From positions 33,303,900 to 33,367,899 of the forward strand of contig JAUPFV010000001.1 in assembly GCA_036936605.1 (NCBI GenBank): a DNA stretch of 64,000 nucleotides. Reading direction: 5' to 3'. Origin of the DNA: Limnanthes douglasii subsp. nivea. Taxonomy: Eukaryota; Streptophyta; Magnoliopsida; Brassicales; Limnanthaceae. The position numbers and the translations under genes were made by a program. Each line of letters starts with the position of its first letter. The stretch's first letter is position 1. Shown here in pieces: positions 1-11,290 of this stretch. The notes below the pieces were generated by a model. It saw only the letters and a list, made by a program, of their open reading frames with translations, ran no database searches and had not been told where the DNA came from.

Positions 1-3000
1 GAAGGACATTGTTTCTTGCTTAACTTGAAGTGACCGGAAAGTGGTGAACTAACCACTTTAGCATTGTCCATATTAAACTTCTGAAGAATTTTCTCAATGT
101 ATTTTTCTTGTGATAAGAACAACTTCTTCAAGTCTCTGTCTCTAGTAATTCGAATGCCGAGAATCTGCTTTGCTGGACCTAAATCTTTCATTGCGAAAGA
201 CTTACTTAACTGTTTCTTCAAAGAATCAATCCGCGAAGTATTCTTCCCAACAATAAGCATATCATCCACGTAAAGTAAAAGAACGATAAAATCGGCATCA
301 GAAAATGTCTTCACAAATACACAATTATCAGAAGAAGTCTTCTTGTAATCCTGCTCCCCCATAACTGACATGAACTTCTTATACCACTGTCTCGGAGCTT
401 GCTTCAAACCATATAGACTCTTTTTCAATCTGCATACATAATCTTCTTTTCCTTCAACCACAAAACCTTCAGGCTGTTTCATAAAAATCTCTTCTTCCAA
501 GTCACCATGCAAGAATGCTGTTTTTACATCCATTTGCTCAATTTCCAAGTTTAGACTCGCTGCAATGCCTAGAACCACACGAATAGAAGACATTTTTACA
601 ACTGGAGAAAATATTTCATCAAAATCAATACCTTTTTTCTGACCAAAGCCTTTGACTACCAATCTTGCTTTGTACCGAGGTTGCAGAGAACTATCATCTT
701 GCTTCAACCTATACACCCACTTGTTACTCAAGGCTTTTCTCCCTTCAGGTATCTTCACTAACTCAAATGTATGATTCTCGTGAAGTGATTGCATCTCTTC
801 ATTCATCGCTTCAATCCATTGATTTTTACATACACCACTAATAGCCTCATCATAACACTCAGGCTCACCTGCGTCGGTTAACAAAATATATTGATCAGAA
901 GGATATCTAGTAGAGGGTTGTCTATCTCTAGTAGATCTCCGCGTTGGAACTTCAAATTGTTCAACATCTTCTTCATTCACTTGTTCATCCACGAAATCAT
1001 TATCATGATCACCAGTATCGAAAATTTGTGAACCTCTGGAAGCAGGTGAGTCACCATCCGAATTTTCTTCAACTTCTGTAGGAGTATGTGCAAGCGGAAT
1101 ATGCCCCAAATCTACCAAGTCATTCTGAGACATAGGCACTGAATTTTGACTCTTATCAATATCATGAACTATCTGATCTTCCATAAACACGGCATCTCTG
1201 CTCCTAATAAGTTTCTTATAAATTGGATCATGAAATCTGTAGCCGAACTCATCAAGACCATAACCAATGAATACACACTGTCTTGTCTTCGAATTGAGTT
1301 TAGATCTCTCATCTTTAGGAATATGCACATAAGCTTTGCACCCAAAGACACGCAAATGATCATAAGAAACATCTTTACCTGTCCAAACTCTATTTGGGAT
1401 ATCTCCATCTAAAGGTACAGAAGGACTAAGATTCAAGACATGTACCACTGTATTCAAAGCTTCACCCCAAAAGTATTTAGGGAGTTGTGATTGTGAAAGA
1501 AGACATCTTACCCTTTCAATTAATGTTCGGTTTAGTCTCTCCGCTACGCCATTCAACTGAGGGGTCTTGGGAGGTGTCTTTTGATGCCGAATACCTTGCT
1601 GTCTACAATAATCATCAAAAGGACCAATGTATTCTCCCCCATTATCACTTCTAACACACTTCAATTGTTTCCCAGTTTGTCTCTCAACTGAAGCTTGAAA
1701 CTGCTTAAAGACATCTAACACTTGATCTTTTGTTTTCAAAGTGTAAGCCCAAACTTTCCTGGAATGATCATCAACAAAGGTAACAAAGTACAAACAACCA
1801 CTAAGTGTTCTCGTTTTGAAAGGACCACAAACATCAGTATGTACCAAGTCAAGCAAACTTGGTTTTCTTGAAGGAGCCGAGCTCTTGAAAGATACTCTAT
1901 TCTGCTTTCCAGCCAAACAATGTACGCATTTCTTTAAATGAGCTTTGTGTATCCCACGAATGTACTGTTTCTTCCTCAGAATATCTAATCCTTTTTCGCT
2001 AATGTGACTGAGTCTTTTATGCCATAAATCAAGCATTGCTTCATCATTAACAATATTGATTTTCTCAGCAGACACCCTTGCAGACATGATGTAGAGGGCT
2101 GAATATTTTTGTCCTCTTGCCACAACCAACGAGCCCTTAGTAAGTTTCCACTGCCCATTCGCAAAAATACTGCAATAACCTTCATCATCTAGCTTCCCTG
2201 TAGATATCAAATTCAATCGAAGATCGGGTATATGTTTAACACCCTTCAAAACCAATCTTGCACCCATGCTTGTTTCTAGATAAACATCACAAATACCAAC
2301 CACTTTAGACAAATCATTATTTCCCATCTTTGCAGAACCAAAGTCACCAGAGGTGTAAGATGAGAAAAATTCTCTACGAGAAGTGGCATGAATTGTAGCA
2401 CCACTGTCAACTACCCAACCATTTTCATCAGACACAGAATTCACAACAGCATCATCAATAACAACGAAGTAGCTATCTGAAAGTGCAGCAACATGTTTCT
2501 CGTCACCACTTTCATCATAATTTTTCTCCTTATTCTTTTCTTCTTTACCATTATTAGATTTCCCAAAATTATTCTTCTTTCTCAACTTAGGACAAAAATT
2601 CTTAGTGTGCCCGATCTCATGACAGTAGTAGCACTCCCAATCTGCAAATTTATTAGACTTGTTTTGACTATTGCTTCTACTTTTACCTCTAGTTTTCCAA
2701 CCGCGATTTTCATTTCTACCACGTTTCTCAACGACTAGAGTTTCTGAATGTGAAGAGAAGCCAACTGTTTTTCTTCTCATATCTTCATTCAACATACTAC
2801 TTTTAGCTAATGCCATTGAGATATTGCCTTCAGGAGCTGAATTAGAAAGAGACATTCTGAAAGTATCCCATGAGTCTGGCAGCGAACCAAGCAACCATAA
2901 CGCCAAAACCTCGTCATCAAATTTGATACCCATAGCAGCCAACTGATTAATCAATCCTTGAAAGGTATTCAAGTGATCTGTAAGAGGTGATCCATCTTGA

Positions 3001-3329
3001 TACCTCAAATACATCAACTGTTTGAACAAAAGTAACTTACTATTTCCTGTCTTCCGAGCATATAACTCCTCAAGTTTACTCCACAATTTACTTGCATCTG
3101 TTTCGTCTACAACATGATTCAGCACATTGTCATCAACCCATTGCCGAATAAAGCCACAAACCTGTCGATGAATAATTATCCATTCTGCATCAGACTTATC
3201 TTTAGGTTTTTCATCACCGAACACTGGTAAATGAAAACTTTTAACATAAAGAAGATCTTCCATCTTCGATTTCCATATATGATAATTTGAACCATTCATC
3301 GTCACCATTCTGCTTGTATTCACCTCCAT
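1..3329 (-). CDS. Ty1/copia gag-pol polyprotein (partial at left edge, open frame)
   Basis: Polyprotein of a Ty1/copia LTR retrotransposon: capsid, protease, integrase and reverse transcriptase for cytoplasmic particle assembly and reintegration. The minus frame starting at ATG 3329 stays open for 1109 codons to the window edge; I read every codon on the complement and saw no stop. Order in the protein: a capsid domain, a CCHC knuckle ([15 protein letters not shown], near 2600-2645), protease motif VVDSGATIH (near 2400), the HHCC pre-integrase zinc motif (near 1920-2080), integrase core with [10 protein letters not shown] (near 1640), and RT with [12 protein letters not shown] (near 245-290). 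RNase H lies beyond the edge. The start is the first ATG after the primer binding site. The short LTR and single ORF suggest a Tork/Tnt1-like lineage, which is inference. The intact frame suggests a recent, possibly still competent copy. Confidence 0.93.
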   Translation of the reverse strand, partial: MEVNTSRMVTMNGSNYHIWKSKMEDLLYVKSFHLPVFGDEKPKDKSDAEWIIIHRQVCGFIRQWVDDNVLNHVVDETDASKLWSKLEELYARKTGNSKLLLFKQLMYLRYQDGSPLTDHLNTFQGLINQLAAMGIKFDDEVLALWLLGSLPDSWDTFRMSLSNSAPEGNISMALAKSSMLNEDMRRKTVGFSSHSETLVVEKRGRNENRGWKTRGKSRSNSQNKSNKFADWECYYCHEIGHTKNFCPKLRKKNNFGKSNNGKEEKNKEKNYDESGDEKHVAALSDSYFVVIDDAVVNSVSDENGWVVDSGATIHATSRREFFSSYTSGDFGSAKMGNNDLSKVVGICDVYLETSMGARLVLKGVKHIPDLRLNLISTGKLDDEGYCSIFANGQWKLTKGSLVVARGQKYSALYIMSARVSAEKINIVNDEAMLDLWHKRLSHISEKGLDILRKKQYIRGIHKAHLKKCVHCLAGKQNRVSFKSSAPSRKPSLLDLVHTDVCGPFKTRTLSGCLYFVTFVDDHSRKVWAYTLKTKDQVLDVFKQFQASVERQTGKQLKCVRSDNGGEYIGPFDDYCRQQGIRHQKTPPKTPQLNGVAERLNRTLIERVRCLLSQSQLPKYFWGEALNTVVHVLNLSPSVPLDGDIPNRVWTGKDVSYDHLRVFGCKAYVHIPKDERSKLNSKTRQCVFIGYGLDEFGYRFHDPIYKKLIRSRDAVFMEDQIVHDIDKSQNSVPMSQNDLVDLGHIPLAHTPTEVEENSDGDSPASRGSQIFDTGDHDNDFVDEQVNEEDVEQFEVPTRRSTRDRQPSTRYPSDQYILLTDAGEPECYDEAISGVCKNQWIEAMNEEMQSLHENHTFELVKIPEGRKALSNKWVYRLKQDDSSLQPRYKARLVVKGFGQKKGIDFDEIFSPVVKMSSIRVVLGIAASLNLEIEQMDVKTAFLHGDLEEEIFMKQPEGFVVEGKEDYVCRLKKSLYGLKQAPRQWYKKFMSVMGEQDYKKTSSDNCVFVKTFSDADFIVLLLYVDDMLIVGKNTSRIDSLKKQLSKSFAMKDLGPAKQILGIRITRDRDLKKLFLSQEKYIEKILQKFNMDNAKVVSSPLSGHFKLSKKQCP

Positions 3330-3359
3330 ATTTGATACAAGACAAGTACACAACCTCTC

Positions 3360-3371
3360 GCTCTGATACCA
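3360..3371 (-). other. Primer binding site (initiator-Met tRNA type)
   Basis: On the minus strand this reads TGGTATCAGAGC, the standard plant copia primer binding site complementary to the 3' end of initiator methionine tRNA. It sits 3 nt inside the LTR and about 30 nt upstream of the gag ATG. Confidence 0.92.
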
Positions 3372-3374
3372 CTT

Positions 3375-3612
3375 TGTTGGGAATATGGGGTCCGGTCCGC
3401 ATATTCCTCCTCCGTATATAAGTAAGAACACAACCGATCTCAACACTAGTATGATATTGTCCGCTTTGGCACCCGAAGGCCCTCACGGCTTTGCATTTGG
3501 TCCACTACCAAAAAGGCCTCATACTAGTTGAGATCTGTTCTCACTTATATACCACTGATCCTTCCCATGTTTTACCGATGTGGGATGTGGAACTTTGGTC
3601 GCTACCCTAACA
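3375..3612 (-). repeat. 5' LTR of the copia element
   Basis: A 238-bp LTR running TGTTGGGAAT...CCCTAACA on the plus strand, so it has TG...CA ends on both strands. The inner end abuts the primer binding site. It contains a CCCACATCGG-like motif (complement near 3577) that I associate with short copia LTRs. The mate LTR and the target duplication lie outside the window; the right flank begins ACAAA. Confidence 0.85.
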
Positions 3613-3927
3613 ACAAAGACCACAACCTTAGGAAGGCTAATGCATTTGTATTGCATGGCTAAATTCCATGGAAGGCCATGCAATTTTGTAATATGTTTAC
3701 TTCATGTTTTAGACCGCTTAGGTCCTTCAAATGCTAAGGAATTTGTTTACGTTTCACTATGGTCGTGTCTTTATATTTAACATATTTTTTAATATTATTT
3801 TGTCTCTTTTTTCTATCATGCTACAGCTCAGCCCAACCTAAAAAGGTGACTAATATGTGGAGGGGCAAGAGAATACGTTATAACTTGGATTTCTTATCCT
3901 ACAAACTTAGCACATCAGTTTACTCTT
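3613..3927. other. Spacer with no recognised feature
   Basis: AT-rich sequence between the copia LTR and the gypsy remnant. Short ORFs here show no recognisable domain. Confidence 0.5.
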
Positions 3928-4128
3928 CGACCAACTAGGATTGGAACACTTTACAAAGGTTTCATACTGATCCGAATCATAAAAACTTAAAGGATCATAT
4001 TTTTATTTGACTAACTAATGTTGGAACACTTTATCGAGGCTTCAGACAGAACCGAACCACACACTTAAAGCATCGAATTGTTCTTTCACTAAAAAAGATT
4101 TGAACTCTTTACAAAGGCTTCAGAGTCT
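3928..4128. repeat. Degenerate ~80-bp tandem repeat, about 2.5 copies
   Basis: Copies begin near 3928, 4008 and 4086. They share the cores GACCAACTAGGATTGGAACA / GACTAACTAATGTTGGAACA and CTTTACAAAGG(C/T)TTCA. They lie just past the integrase end of the next feature (3' in element sense), where Tat/Ogre-type gypsy elements often carry tandem repeats. Confidence 0.65.
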
Positions 4129-4269
4129 TTACTTAGATTTACATAGTAAAAATTCATTAATGTGCCGACTATGTAGAAACCTCATTAGGATCTGCATGCG
4201 CCAACAGAGTAGGAAAAAGTATGTCACTAGTCCCTTTAACAAAATAACAATAAATTTATTTCAAACTAA

Positions 4270-5075
4270 AATGTACATTAATTAAAGATTTATACACGAT
4301 ACGTCCCGAGGTGCTCAATGTTACAGGGGAGTTGAAGTTTCCTCCCTTCTTCATCCATAAGCTTGTAAGTACAACCTTAACCTTTATGGACTTTGTATAT
4401 TGTCCTTCCCAGTTTGGTCCGAGTTTGTTGAGCCTACGATCCTTAGAATGTATGAAGACATTCCTTAAGATCTTATCTTCTACTCTAAACTTACGAACTG
4501 ATACCTTATCTCATAAATGTCTGGTACTGTTGGATGCTTAAGTGAGCTTTTATTATTTTATCTTCAATCAAGTCTAGTTGGACCTTTTTTTCTCTCTTTA
4601 TTCCATTCTTTATAATACTTAGACGCTTTAAAATATGGTAATGCAGATTTTTTTGGGACGATCGCATCCATGTTATACACTAGAACAAAATGAGTTTTAC
4701 ATGTAGCAGTCTGAGGCATTGTTCTGTATGCCCACAATACTTCTTAAAGAAAGTTATGCCACTTATCAGTAGCCCCTATCAAGTTAATTTTCAAGCCTTC
4801 TCGGATGTTTTTGTTAGTAACCTCTACCTTTCCATTTTCCTAAGGGTTGGAATGCATTGAGAAATGCTGCTCTATGCCTCTAGTCTGGTAAAGATAGGCG
4901 ATAATTGTATTTTGAAAGTAAAGATCATTGTTCATGGTGATTGACTTAGGAAGTGTGAACCTATTGAAAATATTAGTTATGATGAAATTAGTCACGTTCT
5001 TTTCCGTTATCCTAGAGAATGGTTTACCTCTACCCACTTTAAAAAAATAATCCATAACGAAAATATTATGATGAT
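4270..5075 (-). pseudogene. Ty3/gypsy integrase remnant
   Basis: Decayed C-terminal half of a gypsy integrase, read on the minus strand. Recognisable blocks in order are VMDYFFKVGRGKPF (catalytic core start), ENGKVEVTNKNI, a WAYRT motif near 4720, and the C-terminal block YKLMDEEGRKLQLPCNIEHL near 4300-4370. At least two in-frame stops (one at the usual Gln before ENGK) and one or more frameshifts break it. The catalytic Asp of the DNG block reads as NND in this copy. No LTR of this element is recognised, so it is an orphan fragment. Confidence 0.8.
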
Positions 5076-5189
5076 TTTTATTTAATATATGGATGATTTT
5101 ATTTTTTATATTTTTTTGAATTTTTTTTCATGCTGATTTCCTCGCATTATTTTACATGATCTCGCATCTTGTACTTTGTTTTTTCATGG

Positions 5190-5450
5190 TCTCGCATGAT
5201 GTAATAGAGAGATATGATACCTAACATGATATATTAGAGAGATGTGTGACAATGCATGGTGAAATGGGTAGATGCGGGAACAAAGAAATCATGTGAGACC
5301 AAACATGATAGAAGTTAAGAGATCATGCATGATAATAGTGGACAGACCAAACATGATAAAATGGAAAGACCACACATCATTAAATTATGTGAGACCATAC
5401 CTGATGGAAGTGGAGAGACCAGGTATGATAAAGTGGAGAAACAAGTTATT
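5190..5450. repeat. Degenerate short-period repeat (GAGACCA..ATGAT..AAGTG)
   Basis: The phrase (GAGA)CCAAACATGATA(G/A)AA(G/T)T(G/T) recurs at roughly 28-65 bp intervals, most clearly at 5297, 5344, 5390 and 5417. It is a decayed minisatellite. The 81-codon ORF across it is a by-product of the repeat, and I do not call it a gene. Confidence 0.5.
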
Positions 5451-6065
5451 CATTTTACATATCATTCCCAAATTAGTTCTATCATCTAAAATTATTCTTA
5501 AAGTTGAACAAAATTGATGAACTATTTCTATATACTAGGTGCATCTAATTTTGGCAAAACAATAATCAACCCATCATATCATTAAGATGATTAACAAATA
5601 ATTTCATACCCACGACATCGTTAAGGTCATCATTTTCTAAAAACATACCAGAGTGATTCCCCTCAGTGCCAACTTATTTTGAACGTGAACTTCGCCTTTG
5701 ATACCTTTAGGGATAATCTTAGATACATCTTCTGGAGGCGGTGACCTCTTCACTCTTATTCTCCTTAGTGCAGATTCTTAGAAGACATATTTTTGGATTT
5801 TTTTTTATCCTAAAAACGTTAGAAATATTGATTGAGAAAAGAATATTTGAAGAATAATTTGAAGTTTAGTAGTAGTAGAATGACTGTGTCAGAATTTTGA
5901 AGAAAAAACATCATTCATAGTCATTTTAGAGTTTTACCATTGGAAAAACGGATATTCGTTTCTCCAACAACTATTTGCTTTCAAACCATTAGCCAAATAT
6001 AGATATCTGTTTTGATCAATCTTAAAAAATAGTCGTTGATCAAAATGGATATTTGTTTTGGTTTT
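5451..6065. other. Spacer leading into the palindromic TATA site
   Basis: AT-rich DNA. No coding potential was recognised on either strand. Confidence 0.4.
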
Positions 6066-6099
6066 TGAGTTTCTTCTCTATAAATAGAGAAGAAACTCA
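6066..6099 (+). promoter_or_regulatory. TATA box centred in a perfect palindrome
   Basis: Two perfect 16-bp arms (6066-6081 and 6084-6099) are separated by AA. The centre reads CTATAAATAG, a consensus plant TATA box, followed by a CT-rich leader (CATTCATCTCTCAATTCATC). An ATG follows near 6197, but its frame is short and unrecognised. The same arrangement recurs at 13913 and 37067. Confidence 0.6.
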
Positions 6100-6493
6100 T
6101 CGATTTCTCATTCATCTCTCAATTCATCATTCAAATCATCTTGAAACAATATTGTTTTTTCAAAAGCTCTCAAAACCAATTACTACAATCATTACTATGA
6201 TCTCTCAAACCGATATCTTCTTCAGTATACTTCTTCTACAATCTTCGATAAAAATTCATAATCGACCTACTCAATCAAGTTTGCTTGATGGTGAATGATC
6301 ATTGTTGATTTAAGTGTTTGATATACTTTTTTTAATTTTATTTACGCTATTGTTTGACAATTGTTTCATTTATTACTTTTTATATTATTATTTTAAATTC
6401 TTTAGTTGGTGTAAAAACGATCAAATGTCCCAATTCACCAAAACGATAAAATAACAACACTTATACTATATAAGTATATTTGTTACCCCAATA
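6100..6493. other. Leader-like and AT-rich sequence, no gene recognised
   Basis: Sequence downstream of the palindromic TATA. It contains only short ORFs without recognisable domains. Confidence 0.35.
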
Positions 6494-6572
6494 GGGGTAG
6501 CCGAGTCGGTGGAGTAAGGCATGTTCGTGACCAAAGGTCATGAGTTCGAGTCCCCTACAAACGTTAAGAAAA
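6494..6572 (+). mobile_element. tRNA-derived SINE head (truncated)
   Basis: Contains an RNA polymerase III A box, TAGCCGAGTCGG (6498-6509), and a B box, AGTTCGAGTCC (6543-6553), at tRNA-like spacing. It closely resembles the SINE on the opposite strand at 12175-12362. Only the tRNA-related head is seen. It lacks tRNA-like stems and a proper anticodon arm, so I do not call a tRNA gene. Confidence 0.7.
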
Positions 6573-7427
6573 AGTATATGTGTTATTGAAATAATAGAAA
6601 ATTAAAAAGTAATTGAATTTTTTGTTGAAATATTACCAACTTGGTTTTTAAAAATCTATTACATCATAATAAATATAAAATAAAAATCTAGCACAACAAC
6701 CTAGACTTGCAGAAAAAAATTAGAGATAAGTTTCTCTATAAAAAGAAAAACGATGGCTTCTCACTAGACTCTTTTTGCTCTACCCTCTCATTCTACTTTA
6801 TCGACTTATTTTCTTCTTGATTCTGTTCACGATTACCACTGTTTCCTACTCGTAATTCATTTCTACAAGACTATAGCAAGAAAATACAATCTACATAACT
6901 GTAGCACAAACGTTTGCTTGACGATTTACACTTTGGTGAAGCGTTCGGCACAATCGTCGATTAATCCTTGTCTATTCTTTTGCAAGATATTATTTACTGT
7001 TCACCAGGATTTAATTCATATATGATTAGTGGTTTTATCTTTTTCAGGATTTATTTCACATATTGATTTATACTTTGGTGAAGTGCACGATCAAACTTTG
7101 GTGAAACAGACAAGACCCACTGTGTTTTGTTCCTTTTGAAAGTTTATATTCAGATTATCAATTTCTACTCACTCCTAACGGAATGATTATTATTTTATTT
7201 TCTATTTAAATGGAAGATTCAATCTAAGATAATGATCAGGAGGTCCTAAAACGGAAAACATTCAACGACGAAATGATACAATTTTTTTTGCTAAGAGTGT
7301 GGTTAGGTTCTTAATTTATTCAATTGACGATTTAGGAAAGGTTAATACTCAAGGAGTTCCAACCGATGAGAAGAAGAAAACTGAAAATAAGCGAAAATAA
7401 AATGCTACAAAATCTTCTGGTAAGAGT

Positions 7428-8459
7428 GTGGTTTGTGCTATTGTTTCTCCTAACGGTATAGTTCTGTTCGATCCATCGGTGACTCCAGAAATGATGTTGG
7501 AAGATGATACTTGCGATGATGAACAACAACTTAGTGATGAACAATCAGAATTGAATACCGAACATGACTACTCAGCTCCTCGTGAAGCTGGCGAACTGCT
7601 TCTAACAGTTTCGGATGGGCAACTTGATAACTCGATTGGATTAGCCTTTTCTTCTCCTATGATGGTTGCTAGCAATGGTTCTTTGCTCAGGAAAGGGACC
7701 ATAACAGTCTATCTGAAACCGGGACAGAGAAAGAAACCTTCTCTGGCTATCGATTCTTTGTTTTCGAAGCAACTACTAGTTTCCGGAACTATTCCGGCGA
7801 GCTTAACACGTCCGAAAATGACTCCAACAGCAAACTTACATTTCACAGCCGACTAGAATTTTTCCGCCGGCGAAAAATCACCACCGCAATCAAGAAAGCA
7901 GTAAAAAAGTACACTAAATTCTCATAAAGGTAGGAAAATCGTTACTGTTATTAAAGATGTGAATTCAAATGAGTTTTCGGAATTAACTGTTGCTCAGATC
8001 AGTCTTCGCACTTAACTGTACTTAAAGAAGAGGGTTCTCTGCATTTGAATTCGAAAGAACAAGGAAACATTATTGCTGAAGAAAATTCAAATTTGAATAA
8101 CAATGAATTTAATGGGGAATTTACTACTATTCTTAAAGAAGCCAATTCAAATTTGTCTATTACCGAAGATAATTCAAATTTAAATAGAAAATAATTTAAT
8201 GGGGGAGTTTACTGTTGCACTTAAAGGAGATAATTCAAATTTGTCAACTGCGAAAATAATTTCAAATTTGAATAGAAAAGAATTTAATAGGGAGTTTACT
8301 GCTGTTTTTAAAGGAGGTAATTCAAATATGTTTAGAAAAGATATTAACTCTCTCGATTTGAATTCAAATGAACATGGAGAATCTAATGCATTTAACGGAA
8401 ATAATTTGCAATTAAAAGAATAGGAAATTAGTTTCCATAAAGAAAATAGTTCGCTTAAG
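7428..8459 (+). pseudogene. N-terminal part of LINE ORF1, with 29-codon repeats
   Basis: Open from ATG 7428 to a TAG at 7854-7856. The same reading frame is open again at 8199-8423, so these are probably pieces of one acidic, low-complexity N-terminal region. Three ~87-bp units (starting 8089, 8175 and 8264) encode a repeated 29-residue block with the recurring words NSNLN, EFN and EFT. I recognise no domain in this part. Its link to the DUF4283 frame downstream is positional; that frame is offset by one. Confidence 0.45.
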
Positions 8460-8661
8460 AAATAAATGCACGAAGAAGTTAGTCCAACAATACCATTTAA
8501 TTCAATTAACACCAATAATCTGCATGGGAATGTCATGGTATAGAGAACATATTTAATTTTTCAATCAATGGAATAAATATTTTTAAGGGTATTGGGTGCA
8601 TGGAAGGTTTAATGAAAACAGAAGCTTACAGTGAAATACTAGAACAGAGGGTAATGGCAAT

Positions 8662-9423
8662 ATGTCCTCATTAAAGGATCAAGATCCTTCCACATCGCGC
8701 ACAACAAATAGTCCACTTAAAACGTTCTCCAAACTATTCCAAGGCTCATTTTTAGAAACTAAAAGCTTGAAGCTCCAGTTTATCTCTCCTCCTTCAGATG
8801 ACGGTGATATCATCCTTGATTCGGCAGATGAAGTTACATTCGTCGAGACTTGGGGTCATTGTCTGATCAGATATTTCAACGGTAGGTTTCCGGGTAAGGT
8901 TGCACTGGATAATATTGTGAAACGATGGGGAGTTCGTTGCAAAATTCTACCTTATGGAAAAGAATGGACGGTTTTCAAATTCCATACCGAAGAAGACATG
9001 CTTTGTGTACTAGCAAATGAACCTTATATCACATATGGTAAGACTTTAATGCTTAAGAAAATCGATAAAGATGTAATGTTAACAGATGATCTATTCACAA
9101 AAATACCAACATGGGTGATCCTCAACAATGTCCCCCTCAGTATTTGGAGTGAAACAGGTCTAAGCAAGATTTCATCAAAAATTGGTACGACACTTTTTAC
9201 AGATCAATTTACGTGCGAAAAAACCCGAATGAAGTACGCTAGAATTCTAGTGAAAATTGATGTTAGGAAAAAACCAATCACAAGTTTTGGTTCGAAGCTC
9301 CCTTGTGGAAGGCGGTATACTCAATCTGTAGTATATGAAAATTATCCTCTCTTTTGCTATGTGTGCCAGAGATTCGGACACAATCACTTTTTTTTGTCCA
9401 ACTACAGAACATGGCAAAGCTAG
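8662..9423 (+). pseudogene. LINE ORF1: DUF4283 and CCHC knuckle, frameshifted in a T tract
   Basis: A 253-codon frame typical of plant L1 ORF1 RNA-binding proteins. Residues ~60-200 form a DUF4283-like domain (FVETWGHCLIRYFNGRF...WTVFKFHTEEDMLCVL), followed by the half knuckle CYVCQRFGHNHFF. An 8-T tract at 9388-9395 shifts the frame exactly where the last Cys of the CX2CX4HX4C knuckle should be. Reading on in the next frame gives CPTTEHGKARISEKQ and stays open to a TGA at 9673-9675. One extra T therefore both breaks the zinc knuckle and truncates the protein. The start is the first ATG upstream of the conserved domain. Confidence 0.8.
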
Positions 9424-10135
9424 AATCAGCGAGAAGCAGAAAGAAACCTCGGCACAACCATCCGGAGCAGGACAAAACCAGTAAAAGAATGCAAGTGACT
9501 TACCACCCATAAACAGAGGTAACCCTATCAATTCTACTCCACCTCCGCAAGTTACCACTAACCTCAATAGACGCGCCGAACAATCTGAAATTTCCACACG
9601 CATTATTGAAAAAGAGATGAACCACACCAATAAAGAAAACGTTCGTTCAACTGATACCAACTACTTGCCTAGCTGAACCAGCCCCCCTTAGTTGACACTC
9701 CGATGACTCATGTTAATGACCGGGAACCCATAATTGGTCATCCGCAAGGAAAAGATGAAACCATACCTTCCACAAGTAAGACATTTGATCCATCAACTAT
9801 TCCCTGGCAAAATGTGCAGAGTAAAAAATCAAAGAAAATTGCGAGGCGTGGAGTGCCCATAAACTCCTCGGTTGATAAATGAAGCTCATCAGAGACCTAT
9901 GTGGGCATGCAGATCTAGGCGAATCACTCTCACGACTTTGAAGACTTTATTCCGCTTATATCCGCATTATCGACTCGCATGTTAGAATTCTTTTGACTTA
10001 TTGATGTACTCGGTTTTTCTGATTTTATTTGTAAAGTCCATTAGTGAGTTGTACTCTACTGAAAAATCTCAAAACTCTCTAGATAATTGTAACTTTGTAC
10101 ATCATATATATACAACACCACATTTACCTAAAAAA

Positions 10136-10657
10136 TCAAAAACAAAAAATTAAAACGATTGTAAGTTTTGGACGGGGTAACAAAAAAAATATAAAACTTT
10201 TATGTTACCATAACATTACATTTTTACTGTAATATGACAAGACGTAATATACTCACGTTGTAACAATACACCGTATACCGTATATACCGAGCCGTGCTCC
10301 GTCCCGTTTACCATCACTAGGCGGAGCACATAGTTTTGGCAACATACGCCATAACATATACATTTGCCTATCCTGGTTAGAGATCGAAAATATTGCTGAA
10401 AACAACACTCATTTAAAGAAAGTACATTTTGAAGGAGTGGATACACAAGTGGAACATTATAGGACAACTACACAAGAGCTTGACTGGCTATAATCTTAAT
10501 GCAGTGAGACATGATTGCTTTCATTTTTCTTCGTATCTATTCGGTCAGAGCACTTATGAGGTCCTACCATAATAGTTAACTGATGAGGTTGAGGAACAAT
10601 TTTTTTTCCTTATCTATAGTTGTTTGTTGTTATCGTTTAATTTCTCTGCGGTAGTAG
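10136..10657. other. Spacer between the LINE and XBAT-like exons
   Basis: I looked here for exons 1 and 2 of the XBAT-like pseudogene and found none. A GC-richer patch near 10270-10330 has no recognised identity. Confidence 0.4.
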
Positions 10658-10995
10658 GCCCTTATGCAGGGAAACCTTTACATAATGCAGCAAAAACAAG
10701 ATACAATAAACAGAGTATTAACTTACTTCTTCCACGTGGATGTATGTTTTACCGTCCATTGGTTTGGTTGATCGTCGAAACTGTATACTTTGATGTCCGT
10801 GCGAATTTTACCGTCCACTTAAGCTTGCTTGGACAGAATGGAATACGGAAGCGGTCCGCGCAGTTGAGGTATACTTACTTCATTTTGTGTGGAAAGTTAT
10901 CAACATAATATGTAGCTGACTCGGCTGTTCTATTTTATTCTGTAGAGTAATATTTGCTTATTCTCTGGGTGGATGATGATGCTGGAGTTGCATAG
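10658..10995 (+). pseudogene. Three decayed exons of a second XBAT34/35-like ankyrin E3 ligase gene
   Basis: Exons equivalent to exons 3-5 of the intact gene at 40389. Exon 3' (10658-10741) reads YAGKPLHNAAKTRYNKQSIN and aligns with the ankyrin block AGTSLHHAARAGLEKTVQLL. Exon 4' (about 10790-10868) ends PLKLAWTEWNTEAVRAVE, against PLELAREKGKCDVVRTIE. Exon 5' (10946-10995) reads SNICLFSGWMMM, against SHLSLFSGWMLM, and is 50 nt long, identical in length to the real exon 5. AG acceptors and GT donors are still present. Exons 1 and 2, the UIM and the RING are not found. It is either a truncated gene duplicate or an exon cluster left after TE insertions. Confidence 0.72.
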
Positions 10996-11290
10996 GTAAT
11001 TTCTGAAACATTTCTATATGTACAGGTTCTCTGGTGCTGTGCTGAGGGATGCATGGGTCTACTCATTCTACCTAATATAAAACACCTTGTTCGGCTTTTT
11101 TTTAATTTCATATAGTTTCCCCTCCATATGAAGAATTCTTGTCAGATGTGCATCATATCTTAAAGTAATGCGTACGGAAAACATACCTGATATATATTTG
11201 CTGCTACTACCAACGAAACTGAGAGGAGTACTGATGTGCATGTTGACACATGAATGTGAGTTAGCTCCCTCAGGTTGGTGGTCAATGACC
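10996..11290. other. Region after the pseudogene, no confident feature
   Basis: A possible exon-6 acceptor (TGTACAG, ending 11025) is followed by sequence too diverged to assign. Confidence 0.3.

Larger units (their letters stand above)
6720..10135 (+). mobile_element. L1-type LINE, ORF1 only (ORF2 missing)
   Basis: A plant L1-like element carrying a CT-rich leader with a possible TATA (TCTATAAAAAG near 6735), an ORF1-type protein (7428-9675) and an A-rich tail region near 10120-10160. The endonuclease/RT frame that normally follows ORF1 is absent. After about 9890 there is only a short 3'-UTR-like stretch. It is therefore an internal deletion derivative or a non-autonomous form. Boundaries are approximate, and no target duplication was found. 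Confidence 0.55.

Noticed and set aside
6494..6572. Possible functional tRNA gene
   Set aside because: A and B boxes are present, but the acceptor and anticodon stems do not pair, and a relative at 12175-12362 carries a SINE body. Treated as a SINE head.
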